A stretch of DNA of 14,608 nucleotides from Actinomycetes bacterium (GCA_023336875.1 JAMBLH010000238.1:1-14608); one strand, 5' to 3'; positions 1 through 7,496 are shown, counted from the first letter of the stretch. Translations and numbers: made by a program. The notes: generated from the letters alone by a model not told the origin.

Positions 1-1022
1 CCGGCCATGACCGCAAGGAGCACCTGTGCCGTGCAGATATTGGAGGTGGCCTTGTCACGCCGAATGTGCTGTTCCCTCGTCTGGAGCGTGAGCCGATACG
101 CAAGACGACCATTGGTGTCGACAGACACACCAACAAGCCTCCCGGGAAGGGATCGTTGGTACTTGTCACGTGTCGCCATGAAGCCGGCGTGGGGACCGCC
201 GAACATCATCGGCACGCCGAAACGTTGGGATGAACCGATCGCCACATCAGCTCCGAGTTCACCGGGTGGAGTGATGAGAGTCAGAGCCATGAGGTCCGTT
301 GCAACGGCGACGAGAGCACCCGCTTCATGAGCGGTCTCGATGATCGGTGCAATATCTGGGATGTCCCCGTGGGTACCGGGGTACTGGAGCAGCACGCCGA
401 ACACCTTGTCGGCCTCGAGATCCTCAACGGGGTCTCCAACGATCACATAGTAGCCAAGAGGAATTGCCCGTGTCCTGATGACCTCGATTGTCTGGGGGTG
501 CACATCCTCATCGACGAAAAAGGCCACATTCTTGCTTCTGCCCACTCGTTTCATCAGTGTCATCGCCTCTGCAGCAGCAGTGCCTTCGTCGAGAAGTGAG
601 GAGTTTGCGATATCGAGTCCTGTCAGATCCGTCACCGCTGTCTGGAAATTGATCAACGCCTCAAGTCTCCCCTGGGAGATCTCTGGCTGATAGGGGGTGT
701 AGGCCGTGTACCAACCCGGGTTCTCGAGGATATTGCGTTGTATGACGCCGGGGGTGATGGTTCCGTAGTACCCCATCCCGATGAAGGACTTGAGCACGTC
801 GTTCTTGTCGGCGATTGTCCGTATCCACTCAAGAGCGGCAGTCTCGGTCATGGGTCCAGGCACGTCAGGAAGCCGATGGGAGAGAATCGTGTCTGGAACA
901 GCCTTGGCGATCAGATCATCGAGGGAATCCGCCCCGACGGTCTCGAGCATCGAAGCGATCTCTGGTTGGTCCGGACCGATGTGGCGGTCGACGAATCCTC
1001 GGGGTGTTGGGCTATCTGTCAT
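1..1022 (-). CDS. gcvP: Glycine dehydrogenase (decarboxylating), P-protein, 5' part
   Basis: This is the N-terminal ~340 residues of the PLP-dependent P-protein of the glycine cleavage system. The enzyme decarboxylates glycine and passes the aminomethyl group to the lipoyl arm of H-protein. The reading frame opens with ATG at 1022 and runs without a stop off the left edge, so it is 3'-truncated by the window (the full family is about 950 residues). Near the start is FVDRHIGP, typical of the long single-chain GcvP rather than the split GcvPA subunit. Further on come [16 protein letters not shown], the GGPHAGF segment and [19 protein letters not shown], all hallmark stretches. The catalytic PLP lysine lies in the missing C-terminal half. 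A GAGGAG ribosome binding site lies 7 nt before the ATG (1030-1035). A tandem glycine riboswitch sits directly upstream, which independently supports the call and predicts induction by glycine. Confidence 0.97.
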   Translation of the reverse strand, partial: MTDSPTPRGFVDRHIGPDQPEIASMLETVGADSLDDLIAKAVPDTILSHRLPDVPGPMTETAALEWIRTIADKNDVLKSFIGMGYYGTITPGVIQRNILENPGWYTAYTPYQPEISQGRLEALINFQTAVTDLTGLDIANSSLLDEGTAAAEAMTLMKRVGRSKNVAFFVDEDVHPQTIEVIRTRAIPLGYYVIVGDPVEDLEADKVFGVLLQYPGTHGDIPDIAPIIETAHEAGALVAVATDLMALTLITPPGELGADVAIGSSQRFGVPMMFGGPHAGFMATRDKYQRSLPGRLVGVSVDTNGRLAYRLTLQTREQHIRRDKATSNICTAQVLLAVMA

Positions 1023-1029
1023 CAGTTGG

Positions 1030-1058
1030 CTCCTCAGGGCACGGCGTTTTGCGTGCCC
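1030..1058 (-). promoter_or_regulatory. Hairpin and Shine-Dalgarno at the end of the gcv leader (probable expression platform)
   Basis: Seen: a 7-bp hairpin, GGGCACG (1058-1052 on the minus strand) with CGTGCCC (1043-1037) and an 8-nt loop, followed closely by the GAGGAG ribosome binding site at 1035-1030. The 5' arm overlaps the G-run that ends the second glycine aptamer (about 1064-1056). Inference: closing of the aptamer P1 helix and formation of this hairpin could compete and so change access to the ribosome binding site. There is no U-run, so this looks translational rather than a terminator. The mechanism is not proven by sequence alone. Confidence 0.5.
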
Positions 1059-1222
1059 CGTCTGTCGCACAACCTGAGAGATTCACCGCCGTGGCGGCTT
1101 TCACCTTCGGTGAGGGAGTGAACCCTGCTTTCCAGAGGTGCCTCGTTCCTGCGGTCCGTTTGCCTGAGAGATTCCCGGGGCGGTTGCTCCTTCGGCGCCG
1201 GTAGGACCGGCTCTCCCGCAAG
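1056..1222 (-). promoter_or_regulatory. Tandem glycine riboswitch
   Basis: Two glycine aptamers in series are visible on the minus strand. Aptamer I (about 1220-1150) has GGGAGAG, CGCCGAAGGAGCAA, GAATCTCTCAGGCAAA and a closing GGACCGC. Aptamer II (about 1140-1056) has CTCTGGAAAG, CACCGAAGGTGAAAG, GAATCTCTCAGGTTG and GACAGACGGGG. These are the conserved core strings of the glycine (gcvT-type) riboswitch in the normal order. The linker with CTCTGGAAAG matches the usual junction between the two aptamers. The element lies between a likely promoter and the gcvP start, so it should make gcvP expression respond to glycine. The short open frames that cross it are incidental. Confidence 0.95.
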
Positions 1223-1239
1223 ACGTCATTGGCCCAACA

Positions 1240-1268
1240 AGCGTACCACCCCTAAGCCACCTGTTCTT
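1240..1268 (-). promoter_or_regulatory. Candidate promoter for the gcv riboswitch transcript
   Basis: On the minus strand TACGCT (1245-1240) fits the actinobacterial TANNNT -10 pattern. It would start RNA near 1232, about ten bases before aptamer I. A -35 at 17-bp spacing would read AAGAAC (1268-1263), which is weak and lies inside the distal arm of the inverted repeat at 1263-1313. Placement makes sense, but the sequence match is modest. Confidence 0.3.
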
Positions 1269-1313
1269 GCGTAGATTCTCATCGCATACTCCGACGGAAA
1301 TCTACGCAAGAAC
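1263..1313. repeat. 15-bp perfect inverted repeat between the MMPL gene and the gcv leader
   Basis: GTTCTTGCGTAGATT (1263-1277) and its exact reverse complement AATCTACGCAAGAAC (1299-1313) flank a 21-nt spacer. The spacer itself contains a small palindrome, TCCGACGGA (1290-1298). An outer pair, ACCTGTT (1259-1265) and AACAGGT (1319-1325), offers an alternative pairing. The hairpin begins 15 bases after the MMPL stop codon, so it could end that transcript. No T-run follows it on either strand, so a classical intrinsic terminator is not well supported. It could instead be an operator or a dispersed palindromic repeat. Confidence 0.75.
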
Positions 1314-1327
1314 GGGCAAACAGGTAG

Positions 1328-3544
1328 CTAGACGGAGATCAGCTCCCTGTCGGGGGTTTCAGAGGCTGGCAGTTCGCGTGGTGTTCCCTCGATCGATACG
1401 TTGGGTATCCACTCGAGCCACGAGGGGAGGTACCAGTTCCGTGAGCCAAGAAGCTTCATCGAGGCCGGTACAAGTATCGTCCTTACGATCGTGGCATCGA
1501 GGAGGACGGCTACAGCCAGGCCGAAGCCCATCTGCTGGAAGGTCACGAGACGTCCCGCAGCAAATCCAGCGAACACTGCAACCATGATCACCGCTGCGCC
1601 TGTGATGAGTGCGCCGGTTGTGCGGAGCCCATACGCGACGGACTCACTGTTGTCACCGGTGATATCGAAACGCTCCTTGATCCTCGACAACAGGAATACG
1701 TGGTAGTCCATCGACAGGCCGAAGAGGACCGAAAAGAGGAACAACGGGATCCAATCCTCAATGACGTCCACCTGGCCGAAGCCAAGAGCCGATGCAATGT
1801 CCTTCACCCACTCTGGCCCAGCGCCGGTTTGGAAGAATGCAACGACGAGTCCATACGCCGCGGCAACGCTAAGGAGATTCATCACGATCGCCTTGGCGGG
1901 TATCACAACCGATCTAAAGGCGACCGTCAACAGGACGAAACTCAATCCGAGAACGACAGCGAACACGATGGGCGTGTACTTGTCTGTCTGAACGAGGAAG
2001 TCAAGGGTGCCTGCCGTCTCGCCTCCAACCAGTACTCGTGTACTGGAATCAGACAAGGTGGGAACGACGTCGGCACGCAGATGTTCCACGGCCGCTATTG
2101 ATTCGACGGACGCAACATCGCCGTTGAGCACGACGGACAGGATTGCTAGGTCCTCAGTTGAACGAGGATCGAGCTGGCTTCCGCCGAACCTGTCATCCAA
2201 TGCCACACTCGCCTCGATTACCGACACGGCGCTTGGTATGTCGCCGCCCTGGATCACGACCTCGATCGGTGACGCAAGGCCTCCGCTGAATTCTGACTCC
2301 AGGACCTCAAACGCTTGCTTTGACTCCACCTCGTCGGGAAGAGTCGAAACTCCCGCAAATCCCGTGTTGATCCACATGAAGCTGCTCGCCGCCATGAGGA
2401 GAATGGTCACGGAGAACACGAGCGATATGACGGGGCGTCCCATCACCGTGCGAGTAACGGAGTCCCAGAATCGGCCGGAGCTCTGCAGCGATCCGCGACG
2501 ACGAATCCGTAGCCAGTCGATCTTGTCCCCCATGAGCGACAAGACTGCCGGCAGCAAGGTCATCGAAGCCGCAACGGCGACAAGGACCACGAGGATTGCA
2601 CCGGTTGCAAGTGACCGGAAGATGGTGTTCGGGAGCAGGAACATCCCGACCAGGGCAAGCACAACCGTGAGGCCTGAGAAGAACACGGCACGGCTTGCAG
2701 TTGCGCCTGACCTGATGATCGCGTCGATCTTGTCGAGACCCCTGCTTCGTTCCTCGCGATATCGAGAGACGATGAACAACGAATAGTCGATGCCGACGGC
2801 GAGTCCAATCATCGTGATCATGTTGGTGACGAAGAAGCTGAGCTCGAAGAATTGGCCTACGAGCGCCGCGAGTCCCATCGCGACAGCGATAGAAACGACA
2901 CCAAGAACGATCGGAACAACACCTGAGGCGACTGTTCCGAAGACGAGCACGAGTACGACGAGAGCAACCCCGATGCCGATCATCTCGCCCGTCGCAAGAT
3001 CTTCTTCAGCGATTCGGTTCATGTCGTTGGCGATCGAATTCGGCCCGGCCACAACAGCTTGGAACCCCCCAGACTCTTCGATCCCCGAAACAGCCTCGTT
3101 CACGAGGTTTGTATTCTCCGCGACGATATCGGCGTTGCCACCGGCTATCGGCACAGGAAGAAGTGCAGCATGTCCTGAATCCGAGACTGGTCCGTCGCTC
3201 GTCAAATAGGAGCCCACACCGAGAACGACATCGGGTCCCAGAGCTGAGATCGTCTGCTGCACGTCGGTTACGTAGGCAACATATGCAGGATCGTCCGCAA
3301 TCAACGTGTCGTTCGTGATCACCACGAACTCCGTGTCCGGGACGTCGCCCCGAAGCTCATCGATAAGTGCCTGGGCCTGGGTCGACTCAGGATTGTCCGT
3401 GAAGCTGACCGAAGAGGTCAACGCACTCCCGAGCAATTGCGACGAGATCGCTATTGCTGTGATCAGCAGGATCAACCAGATCCCCACCGTTCTCCATGGC
3501 TTGGTGGCGCTGCTTTTCGAGAGCGCCTCGGTGCCGAAATTCAT
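1328..3544 (-). CDS. MMPL-family (RND superfamily) membrane transporter
   Basis: A 738-residue inner-membrane transporter of the MMPL/RND type, which uses the proton gradient to export lipids or hydrophobic drugs. Two repeats are visible, each with a membrane segment, an extracytoplasmic domain (about residues 45-185 and 395-520) and a bundle of helices. Each bundle carries the family's Asp-Tyr proton-relay pair: GIDYSLFIVSR (D253/Y254) and SMDYHVFLLSR (D613/Y614). ATG 3544 is chosen because GGGAG lies 7 nt upstream. The open frame continues 66 codons further, but that part covers the operator/promoter region and is not protein-like. It is transcribed divergently from a TetR regulator and overlapped by its putative operators, so it is probably repressed until a substrate appears. 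The short tail after the last helix (about residues 700-738) is hydrophilic. The substrate cannot be told from sequence; MmpL3-like lipid export and drug efflux are both possible. Confidence 0.93.
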   Translation of the reverse strand: MNFGTEALSKSSATKPWRTVGIWLILLITAIAISSQLLGSALTSSVSFTDNPESTQAQALIDELRGDVPDTEFVVITNDTLIADDPAYVAYVTDVQQTISALGPDVVLGVGSYLTSDGPVSDSGHAALLPVPIAGGNADIVAENTNLVNEAVSGIEESGGFQAVVAGPNSIANDMNRIAEEDLATGEMIGIGVALVVLVLVFGTVASGVVPIVLGVVSIAVAMGLAALVGQFFELSFFVTNMITMIGLAVGIDYSLFIVSRYREERSRGLDKIDAIIRSGATASRAVFFSGLTVVLALVGMFLLPNTIFRSLATGAILVVLVAVAASMTLLPAVLSLMGDKIDWLRIRRRGSLQSSGRFWDSVTRTVMGRPVISLVFSVTILLMAASSFMWINTGFAGVSTLPDEVESKQAFEVLESEFSGGLASPIEVVIQGGDIPSAVSVIEASVALDDRFGGSQLDPRSTEDLAILSVVLNGDVASVESIAAVEHLRADVVPTLSDSSTRVLVGGETAGTLDFLVQTDKYTPIVFAVVLGLSFVLLTVAFRSVVIPAKAIVMNLLSVAAAYGLVVAFFQTGAGPEWVKDIASALGFGQVDVIEDWIPLFLFSVLFGLSMDYHVFLLSRIKERFDITGDNSESVAYGLRTTGALITGAAVIMVAVFAGFAAGRLVTFQQMGFGLAVAVLLDATIVRTILVPASMKLLGSRNWYLPSWLEWIPNVSIEGTPRELPASETPDRELISV

Positions 3545-3566
3545 TGTCTTTCTCCCTTGTTGGGTA

Positions 3567-3620
3567 TACGGTGTATGTGTACAGCGTATGTTTACGGTGT
3601 AAATGTATATGTACAGCGTA
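3567..3620. promoter_or_regulatory. Four half-site operator array for the adjacent TetR regulator
   Basis: Two sequences alternate across the divergent intergenic region: TACGGTGTA at 3567-3575 and 3593-3601, and TACAGCGTA at 3580-3588 and 3612-3620. One is nearly the reverse complement of the other (8 of 9), so neighbours form dyads with 4-bp (3567-3588), 4-bp (3580-3601) and 10-bp (3593-3620) spacers. The core TGTA-N4-TACA occurs twice. Such dyads next to a divergent tetR gene are the usual binding sites of the repressor. The array covers the -10 and spacer of the transporter promoter. Binding by the neighbouring regulator is inferred. Confidence 0.75.
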
Positions 3621-3630
3621 AGCTTGTCAA
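3602..3630 (-). promoter_or_regulatory. Promoter of the MMPL gene
   Basis: On the minus strand a consensus -35 TTGACA (3630-3625) is followed after exactly 17 bp by TACATT (3607-3602), a 4/6 match to the -10 consensus. RNA would start near 3595, about 50 bases ahead of the start codon at 3544. Operator half-sites lie within the spacer and just downstream, so bound repressor would block polymerase. Confidence 0.6.
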
Positions 3631-3667
3631 GTTCGACTTGGAGATTCTTTTGACTTACGATGAAGGC

Positions 3668-4306
3668 ATGACCACAACGCAACGACCGACACTCACCAGG
3701 GATCGGATCATCGAGGCTGCTGTTGCCTATGCAGATGAACACGGCATCGATGCCCTCTCAATGAGGAAGCTGGGTGCTGAGCTCGATGTGGAGGCGATGT
3801 CTCTGTACAACCACGTCGCCAACAAGGACGACATCTATGACGGGATGATCGAATACGTCTTTGCGTCGCTCCCGCTCCCCGATCCCGATGCCGATTGGCA
3901 GGATTCCATCCGCTTCATCGGAGTGGCGGGCATGGACACGTTCACGTCTCACGGTTGGATCGTTGCGTTGCTCATGATCCGTGGAAACTTTGGTCCCTCA
4001 GCGTTGAGATTCACGGACGCAGTTATCGGGATCCTCACCAACGCAGGGTTCTCCGACGAGGACGCACACCATGCGTGGCAGATGCTCTCGTCCCATACAA
4101 TGGGCTACGCATTCCAAGCCGCTGCGAACCCGGAAGGGCTCCAGAAGGAACACGTGGATGTCGAAGCGGCGCTTACCGCGGCCGCAGACCATTTTCCGAA
4201 CGTCGCTCGTCTTGCCCCGTTTCTTGCCCAGTGTGAGTACGGCTCGGAGTACGCGTTCGGCCTCGAGATCATTATCGATGGCCTGGCTGCCAGATTGGCG
4301 AGCTAG
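3668..4306 (+). CDS. TetR/AcrR-family transcriptional repressor
   Basis: A 212-residue regulator. The N-terminal DNA-binding domain spans about residues 9-55, with the helix-turn-helix around RKLGAELDVEAMSLYNHVAN (33-52). The rest is an all-helical ligand-binding and dimerisation domain resembling the TetR C-terminal class found beside efflux genes. It diverges from the MMPL transporter across a region holding four operator half-sites, so it most likely represses the transporter and itself, and releases DNA on binding a substrate. The start is uncertain. ATG 3668 has only GAAGG one base upstream. An in-frame TTG at 3650 has GGAG (3640-3643) at 6-nt spacing and would add six residues. The coding end faces the convergent YbhN-like gene 21 bases away. 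Confidence 0.93.
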   Translation: MTTTQRPTLTRDRIIEAAVAYADEHGIDALSMRKLGAELDVEAMSLYNHVANKDDIYDGMIEYVFASLPLPDPDADWQDSIRFIGVAGMDTFTSHGWIVALLMIRGNFGPSALRFTDAVIGILTNAGFSDEDAHHAWQMLSSHTMGYAFQAAANPEGLQKEHVDVEAALTAAADHFPNVARLAPFLAQCEYGSEYAFGLEIIIDGLAARLAS

Positions 4307-4314
4307 AACTGACA

Positions 4315-4329
4315 AGAGCCAGGGGCTCT
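4315..4329. terminator. Short hairpin between convergent tetR and ybhN-like genes
   Basis: AGAGCC (4315-4320), a 3-nt loop and GGCTCT (4324-4329) make a 6-bp stem in the 21-bp gap between two convergent genes, overlapping the stop codon of the minus-strand gene. Its position suits a bidirectional terminator. There is no T-run on either side, so the call is weak. Confidence 0.3.
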
Positions 4330-5374
4330 ACGCTGCTTCCAATTCTGCTGGCCGTCCAAACTTCCGCTTGAAAACGACGTACGCAACAGCGCCTGCGGGA
4401 ATCGGGAGCCAGAACTGGAACAGTCTGTATGCCAACGTTGCAAGCGTGGCATCGGGACCAGGGATGCCAGCAGCGACCAGCATTGCAGTGAGGCCAACCT
4501 CGACGAAGCCAAGTCCGCCTGGGGTCAGGGGAATCATGCCGAGTACTGCTGATCCTGCGAATGCAACAAGCACGAGGCTTGGCCTCGGCTCAGATCCGAC
4601 CGCGATGAGCGCGACCAGCAGCACCATGTAGTCAAGCGTCCAGTTGGCCACAGACGCGAGGAGCGCCTTCCACCATCGGGAGCCGAGTGCTTCGACGACC
4701 TCGTTTCTCTGGTCGAGCAGGTGCTGTGCAGTTGGGTGCCAGTCCTTATGGAGCTTGTCGCCCAACCAGCACACAACCCGCTCGACGATGCCACCAATAA
4801 AGAGCAGGGGCTTGTCGAATCTCACGACAAGGAACACAGCGCTGAACATCAACACGAAGAGGGCCGTTCCCACGATCCCCACGGGGAGGAGGCCGCTCGG
4901 AATTGGAGCGGACAGCGCAGCGAGAAAGAGGGCGATTGCAGGAAGGGAGAACAGCACAAGGTTCGAGATGAACGAAACGGATGCGAGTGCTGTCGCTGCC
5001 CGCGCCGGTGACACGCCTGAGACAGAGAGCATCTGGAAGTAGGAAGCTCCAGCGGCGACCGCGCCTCCAGGAACGACCTTCGCCATGGCATTTGACACAA
5101 GCTGAGATGTTGCTGCCACGAACCGAGAGATTCCGGGAACAGCAATGTGCGTCAACTCCCATGCAGCCATGAATGCGCCTGTCATGAGTACTCCCATCAA
5201 CAGGAACCAGTACCACTGGATACCGCTCAGGTCCTCTGACGAGGAGAAGACCTCCACAAGCCTCGGCCACAGGAAGTAGAGGACCACGCCGGACACGACA
5301 AGGAAACCCGATCGAACCGCGATTTTCTTCCACAGTTCTCGGCGATTGGTCTGAGGCTCAGCCTGTTCGGTCAT
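4328..5374 (-). CDS. YbhN/UPF0104-type membrane protein (lysylphosphatidylglycerol synthase TM domain family)
   Basis: A 348-residue polytopic membrane protein with about eight predicted helices and a short hydrophilic N-terminus. It matches the family of the flippase-like transmembrane part of MprF (LPG_synthase_TM). The two signature glycine/proline re-entrant motifs are visible: MAKVVPGGAVAAGASYFQML (about 97-116) and IPLTPGGLGFVEVGLTAML (about 281-299). No aminoacyl-transferase domain follows, so it is a stand-alone TM protein like E. coli YbhN. Such proteins are thought to flip or transport lipids, but the exact substrate here is unknown. The ATG at 5374 has only a distant AGAGGA (5394-5389). 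It lies 83 bp downstream of the flavin monooxygenase gene on the same strand and may share its transcript. Confidence 0.88.
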   Translation of the reverse strand: MTEQAEPQTNRRELWKKIAVRSGFLVVSGVVLYFLWPRLVEVFSSSEDLSGIQWYWFLLMGVLMTGAFMAAWELTHIAVPGISRFVAATSQLVSNAMAKVVPGGAVAAGASYFQMLSVSGVSPARAATALASVSFISNLVLFSLPAIALFLAALSAPIPSGLLPVGIVGTALFVLMFSAVFLVVRFDKPLLFIGGIVERVVCWLGDKLHKDWHPTAQHLLDQRNEVVEALGSRWWKALLASVANWTLDYMVLLVALIAVGSEPRPSLVLVAFAGSAVLGMIPLTPGGLGFVEVGLTAMLVAAGIPGPDATLATLAYRLFQFWLPIPAGAVAYVVFKRKFGRPAELEAA

Positions 5375-5439
5375 CTTGGTGGAGCATCCTCTGAGATTCC
5401 TGCGACAAATCTAACGAATCCAGCGCAAGCAACCACACG

Positions 5440-5458
5440 GAATCATGATTCTCATGAT
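5440..5458. repeat. Palindrome/hairpin just after the monooxygenase stop codon
   Basis: GAATCATGATTC (5440-5451) is a perfect 12-bp palindrome. It overlaps an alternative 7-bp hairpin, ATCATGA (5442-5448) with TCATGAT (5452-5458) and a 3-nt loop. The structure touches the stop codon of the monooxygenase gene. It is AT-rich with no T-run after it. It could attenuate transcription into the YbhN-like gene or be a protein-binding site; neither is established. Confidence 0.4.
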
Positions 5459-6774
5459 CAGTCTGCAGATAACGCCGCTTCGTTTGAGTCACACATTGAC
5501 TCCAATGCATCAAGATACGGCCAGTAGTCGACCTGGATCGTGTGTCTCGGTCGATCCTGATAACGCTCCGTTCGCTCGAAGGAATCTGTGATGATCTCCG
5601 CGCGCATTTCTCCAGTACTCGGAAGGGAATGCCCGTCAAGCAACTGGGCCACCCACCGCGCCTGCTGTTCGGCCAGGGGTGGCAGGGCACCGACAGGCTG
5701 GATCAACCCAATAAAGAACAGCCCTGGAATGTCGACCGGTACGACTTGCTTGTAGAGCTCAACCTTGTTGACATCCGGAGCAAAGAGAGACTCTTCAAGA
5801 AAGGGGAACGAGATTCGATATCCGGTCGCGTAGATCACGACGTCCGCCCGCGTGCGCTCGCCGTCGGTGAACACGACATCCTCACCAGCGAATCGAGATA
5901 TATCTCTTCGGACCGTGATCTGTCCATCCTTGATCAGCGCAAGAAGGTCCGCAGAAACCGTCGGGTGCTGGCTCAGCAACGGCGTATCCGGAGCAGGAAA
6001 GCCGTAGGACTCCTGTGAACCGCGTGCCGCGTAGAGCAATGCTTTGTATGCGGCTCGCTGGACGCTGAGTGGCAGCTGGGACGACCGTCTGGTCGAGAAA
6101 CTGTCGAGCGGCCGACCAAACACATACCTCGGCAACACGTGGGCACCCGATCGGGTCGAGAGCGTGACCGAGTTTGCGTGCCATGAAAGCTCACTCGCGA
6201 TATCTGCGCCCGTGTTCCCCACGCCCACGACGACAACGTCCTTGCCAAGGAACCTGTCCGGAGTCCGGTAGGACTGGGCATGCATCGTCTCACCCGAAAA
6301 CGGCCCGTCATGGAGCGGCAGATTCGGATCCCAGTGATGTCCCGAAGCAACGATCACTGCTCGGTACCTGGCAGTGAACTCGTCTCCCGACGCCAAGTCG
6401 CGAACGGTTACCATCCAGTCCTCCCCGTCAGGCACCACGTGCAGCACCTCATGGTGGAATGAGATCCGTTCCCTCAGTCCAAACGTCTCCGCGTACTTGC
6501 TGAGATACTCGAACACCTGGGTATGGTGAAGATACGCGGGCCAACTCCTCGGCATGTCAAGGTCGGCGTATGCAAATCGTTGCTTGGAAGTGTCGATATG
6601 CAGGGAGGCGTACGCGGGTGACCGTCCTGAGTCGCTGTCGTACTGCCAATTGCCGCCGATGTCGCTACTGATCTCGAAGCAATCGAGGTCGACACCTCGA
6701 TCGATGAGTTGCTTCGCGGCCGTCAGCCCGCTGACGCCAGCTCCGATCACACATACAGGAAGTTGCTCGTTCAC
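5458..6774 (-). CDS. Flavin-containing monooxygenase (class B flavoprotein)
   Basis: A 438-residue FAD- and NADPH-dependent oxygenase of the FMO family, which oxygenates N or S atoms of small organic substrates. Visible motifs in order: the FAD-binding GAGVSG (11-16) followed by the IGGNW region (39-43); the FMO-identifying FxGxxxHxxxY motif as FSGETMHAQSY (159-169); the NADPH-binding GVGNTG (184-189); and the ATGY motif (316-319). Length fits bacterial FMOs (about 440-460). The start is GTG 6774, placing the first Rossmann strand right at the N-terminus; the nearest Shine-Dalgarno-like string, AGGG, is only 2 nt away, so initiation is weakly supported. The SRAP-domain gene ends 36 bases upstream on the same strand, suggesting one transcript. 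The substrate is unknown; trimethylamine, other amines or thioethers are the usual classes. Confidence 0.92.
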   Translation of the reverse strand: MNEQLPVCVIGAGVSGLTAAKQLIDRGVDLDCFEISSDIGGNWQYDSDSGRSPAYASLHIDTSKQRFAYADLDMPRSWPAYLHHTQVFEYLSKYAETFGLRERISFHHEVLHVVPDGEDWMVTVRDLASGDEFTARYRAVIVASGHHWDPNLPLHDGPFSGETMHAQSYRTPDRFLGKDVVVVGVGNTGADIASELSWHANSVTLSTRSGAHVLPRYVFGRPLDSFSTRRSSQLPLSVQRAAYKALLYAARGSQESYGFPAPDTPLLSQHPTVSADLLALIKDGQITVRRDISRFAGEDVVFTDGERTRADVVIYATGYRISFPFLEESLFAPDVNKVELYKQVVPVDIPGLFFIGLIQPVGALPPLAEQQARWVAQLLDGHSLPSTGEMRAEIITDSFERTERYQDRPRHTIQVDYWPYLDALESMCDSNEAALSAD

Positions 6775-6810
6775 AACCCTGATGATGCCACGCTCTCGAT
6801 CGTTCTTGTG

Positions 6811-7494
6811 TCACGACGGCATGTTGAGGGGGGTGAGTAGGTCGGCAGTGTTGTTCTGGACCTTGTTTACGAGGGTCGACACGGCGTATTCAGACATGAG
6901 TTCGGCCGGGTAGACACCCATGAGATCTTTGACTGCTTCCTTGTCAGCGAGGTCTCGGTCAAGCCAGGCATCCCAGCGATCCGCTGGCATGATCACAGGC
7001 ATCCGATCATGTAGCTTGTCGATAAGACCGTTCGGTGTGCCGGTGAGAATGGTGCACGAGACAACCCGTTCGTCAGTTTCGGGATCGTTCCATACCGACC
7101 AAAGTCCTGCCGCAGGCAGCGGGGCACCATCTGACGAAAATATGTAATGGGGAAGCTTGCCCTTCGCCTTTCGCTCCCACTCGTAGAAACCATCCACAGG
7201 GATGATGCAGCGCCGCTTGGCAAACGAGCTGCGGAACATTGGCTTGTCCGATGCAGTCTCGGATCTCGCGTTGAAGGTTCGGGCACCGATCTTTCTCTCC
7301 TTTGCCCATGAAGGAATGAGACCCCAACGAAACGACGACAGCACGCGTTCACCATCGTGCTCCGCTACCGCATAGACCTGTGATGTCGGCGCAACGTTGT
7401 AGCTCCCTCGGAGTGTCTCCGTCCGAATGAACTCAGCTCCGAAGTGTTCCGCGTAGAACTCCGGTTTCTCCACTTGCACAAAGCGTCCGCACAT
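6811..7494 (-). CDS. SRAP-domain protein (YedK/HMCES family, abasic-site DNA-protein crosslinker)
   Basis: A 227-residue SOS-response-associated peptidase-like protein. Family members use the N-terminal cysteine, exposed after Met removal, to form a thiazolidine crosslink with abasic sites in single-stranded DNA, shielding them from cleavage. The start at 7494 is fixed by the invariant MCGRF (C2). Other active-site positions are present: SYNVAPT (N33), NARSET (R77/E79), FYEW (E105) and HDRMPVIM (H162). The open frame continues 119 codons upstream, but this runs into the divergent ABC transporter gene and would bury the catalytic cysteine, so it is rejected. No good Shine-Dalgarno is seen; the 35 bases before the ATG are heptad repeats instead. 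It diverges from an ABC exporter and precedes the monooxygenase gene by 36 bp. Confidence 0.95.
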   Translation of the reverse strand: MCGRFVQVEKPEFYAEHFGAEFIRTETLRGSYNVAPTSQVYAVAEHDGERVLSSFRWGLIPSWAKERKIGARTFNARSETASDKPMFRSSFAKRRCIIPVDGFYEWERKAKGKLPHYIFSSDGAPLPAAGLWSVWNDPETDERVVSCTILTGTPNGLIDKLHDRMPVIMPADRWDAWLDRDLADKEAVKDLMGVYPAELMSEYAVSTLVNKVQNNTADLLTPLNMPS

Positions 7495-7496
7495 AG

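Noticed and set aside
1012..1221. Small minus-strand open frame of 69 codons across the gcv leader
   Set aside because: It coincides with the glycine riboswitch, whose RNA motifs explain the conservation; the translation resembles no protein.
2007..2786. 259-codon plus-strand open frame opposite the MMPL gene
   Set aside because: Ser/Thr/Arg-rich antisense reading with no domain, no ribosome binding site, fully inside a recognised gene.
3545..3742. 66-residue N-terminal extension of the MMPL protein
   Set aside because: It covers the operators, promoter and the start of tetR, is not hydrophobic or family-like, and the ATG at 3544 has a good ribosome binding site.
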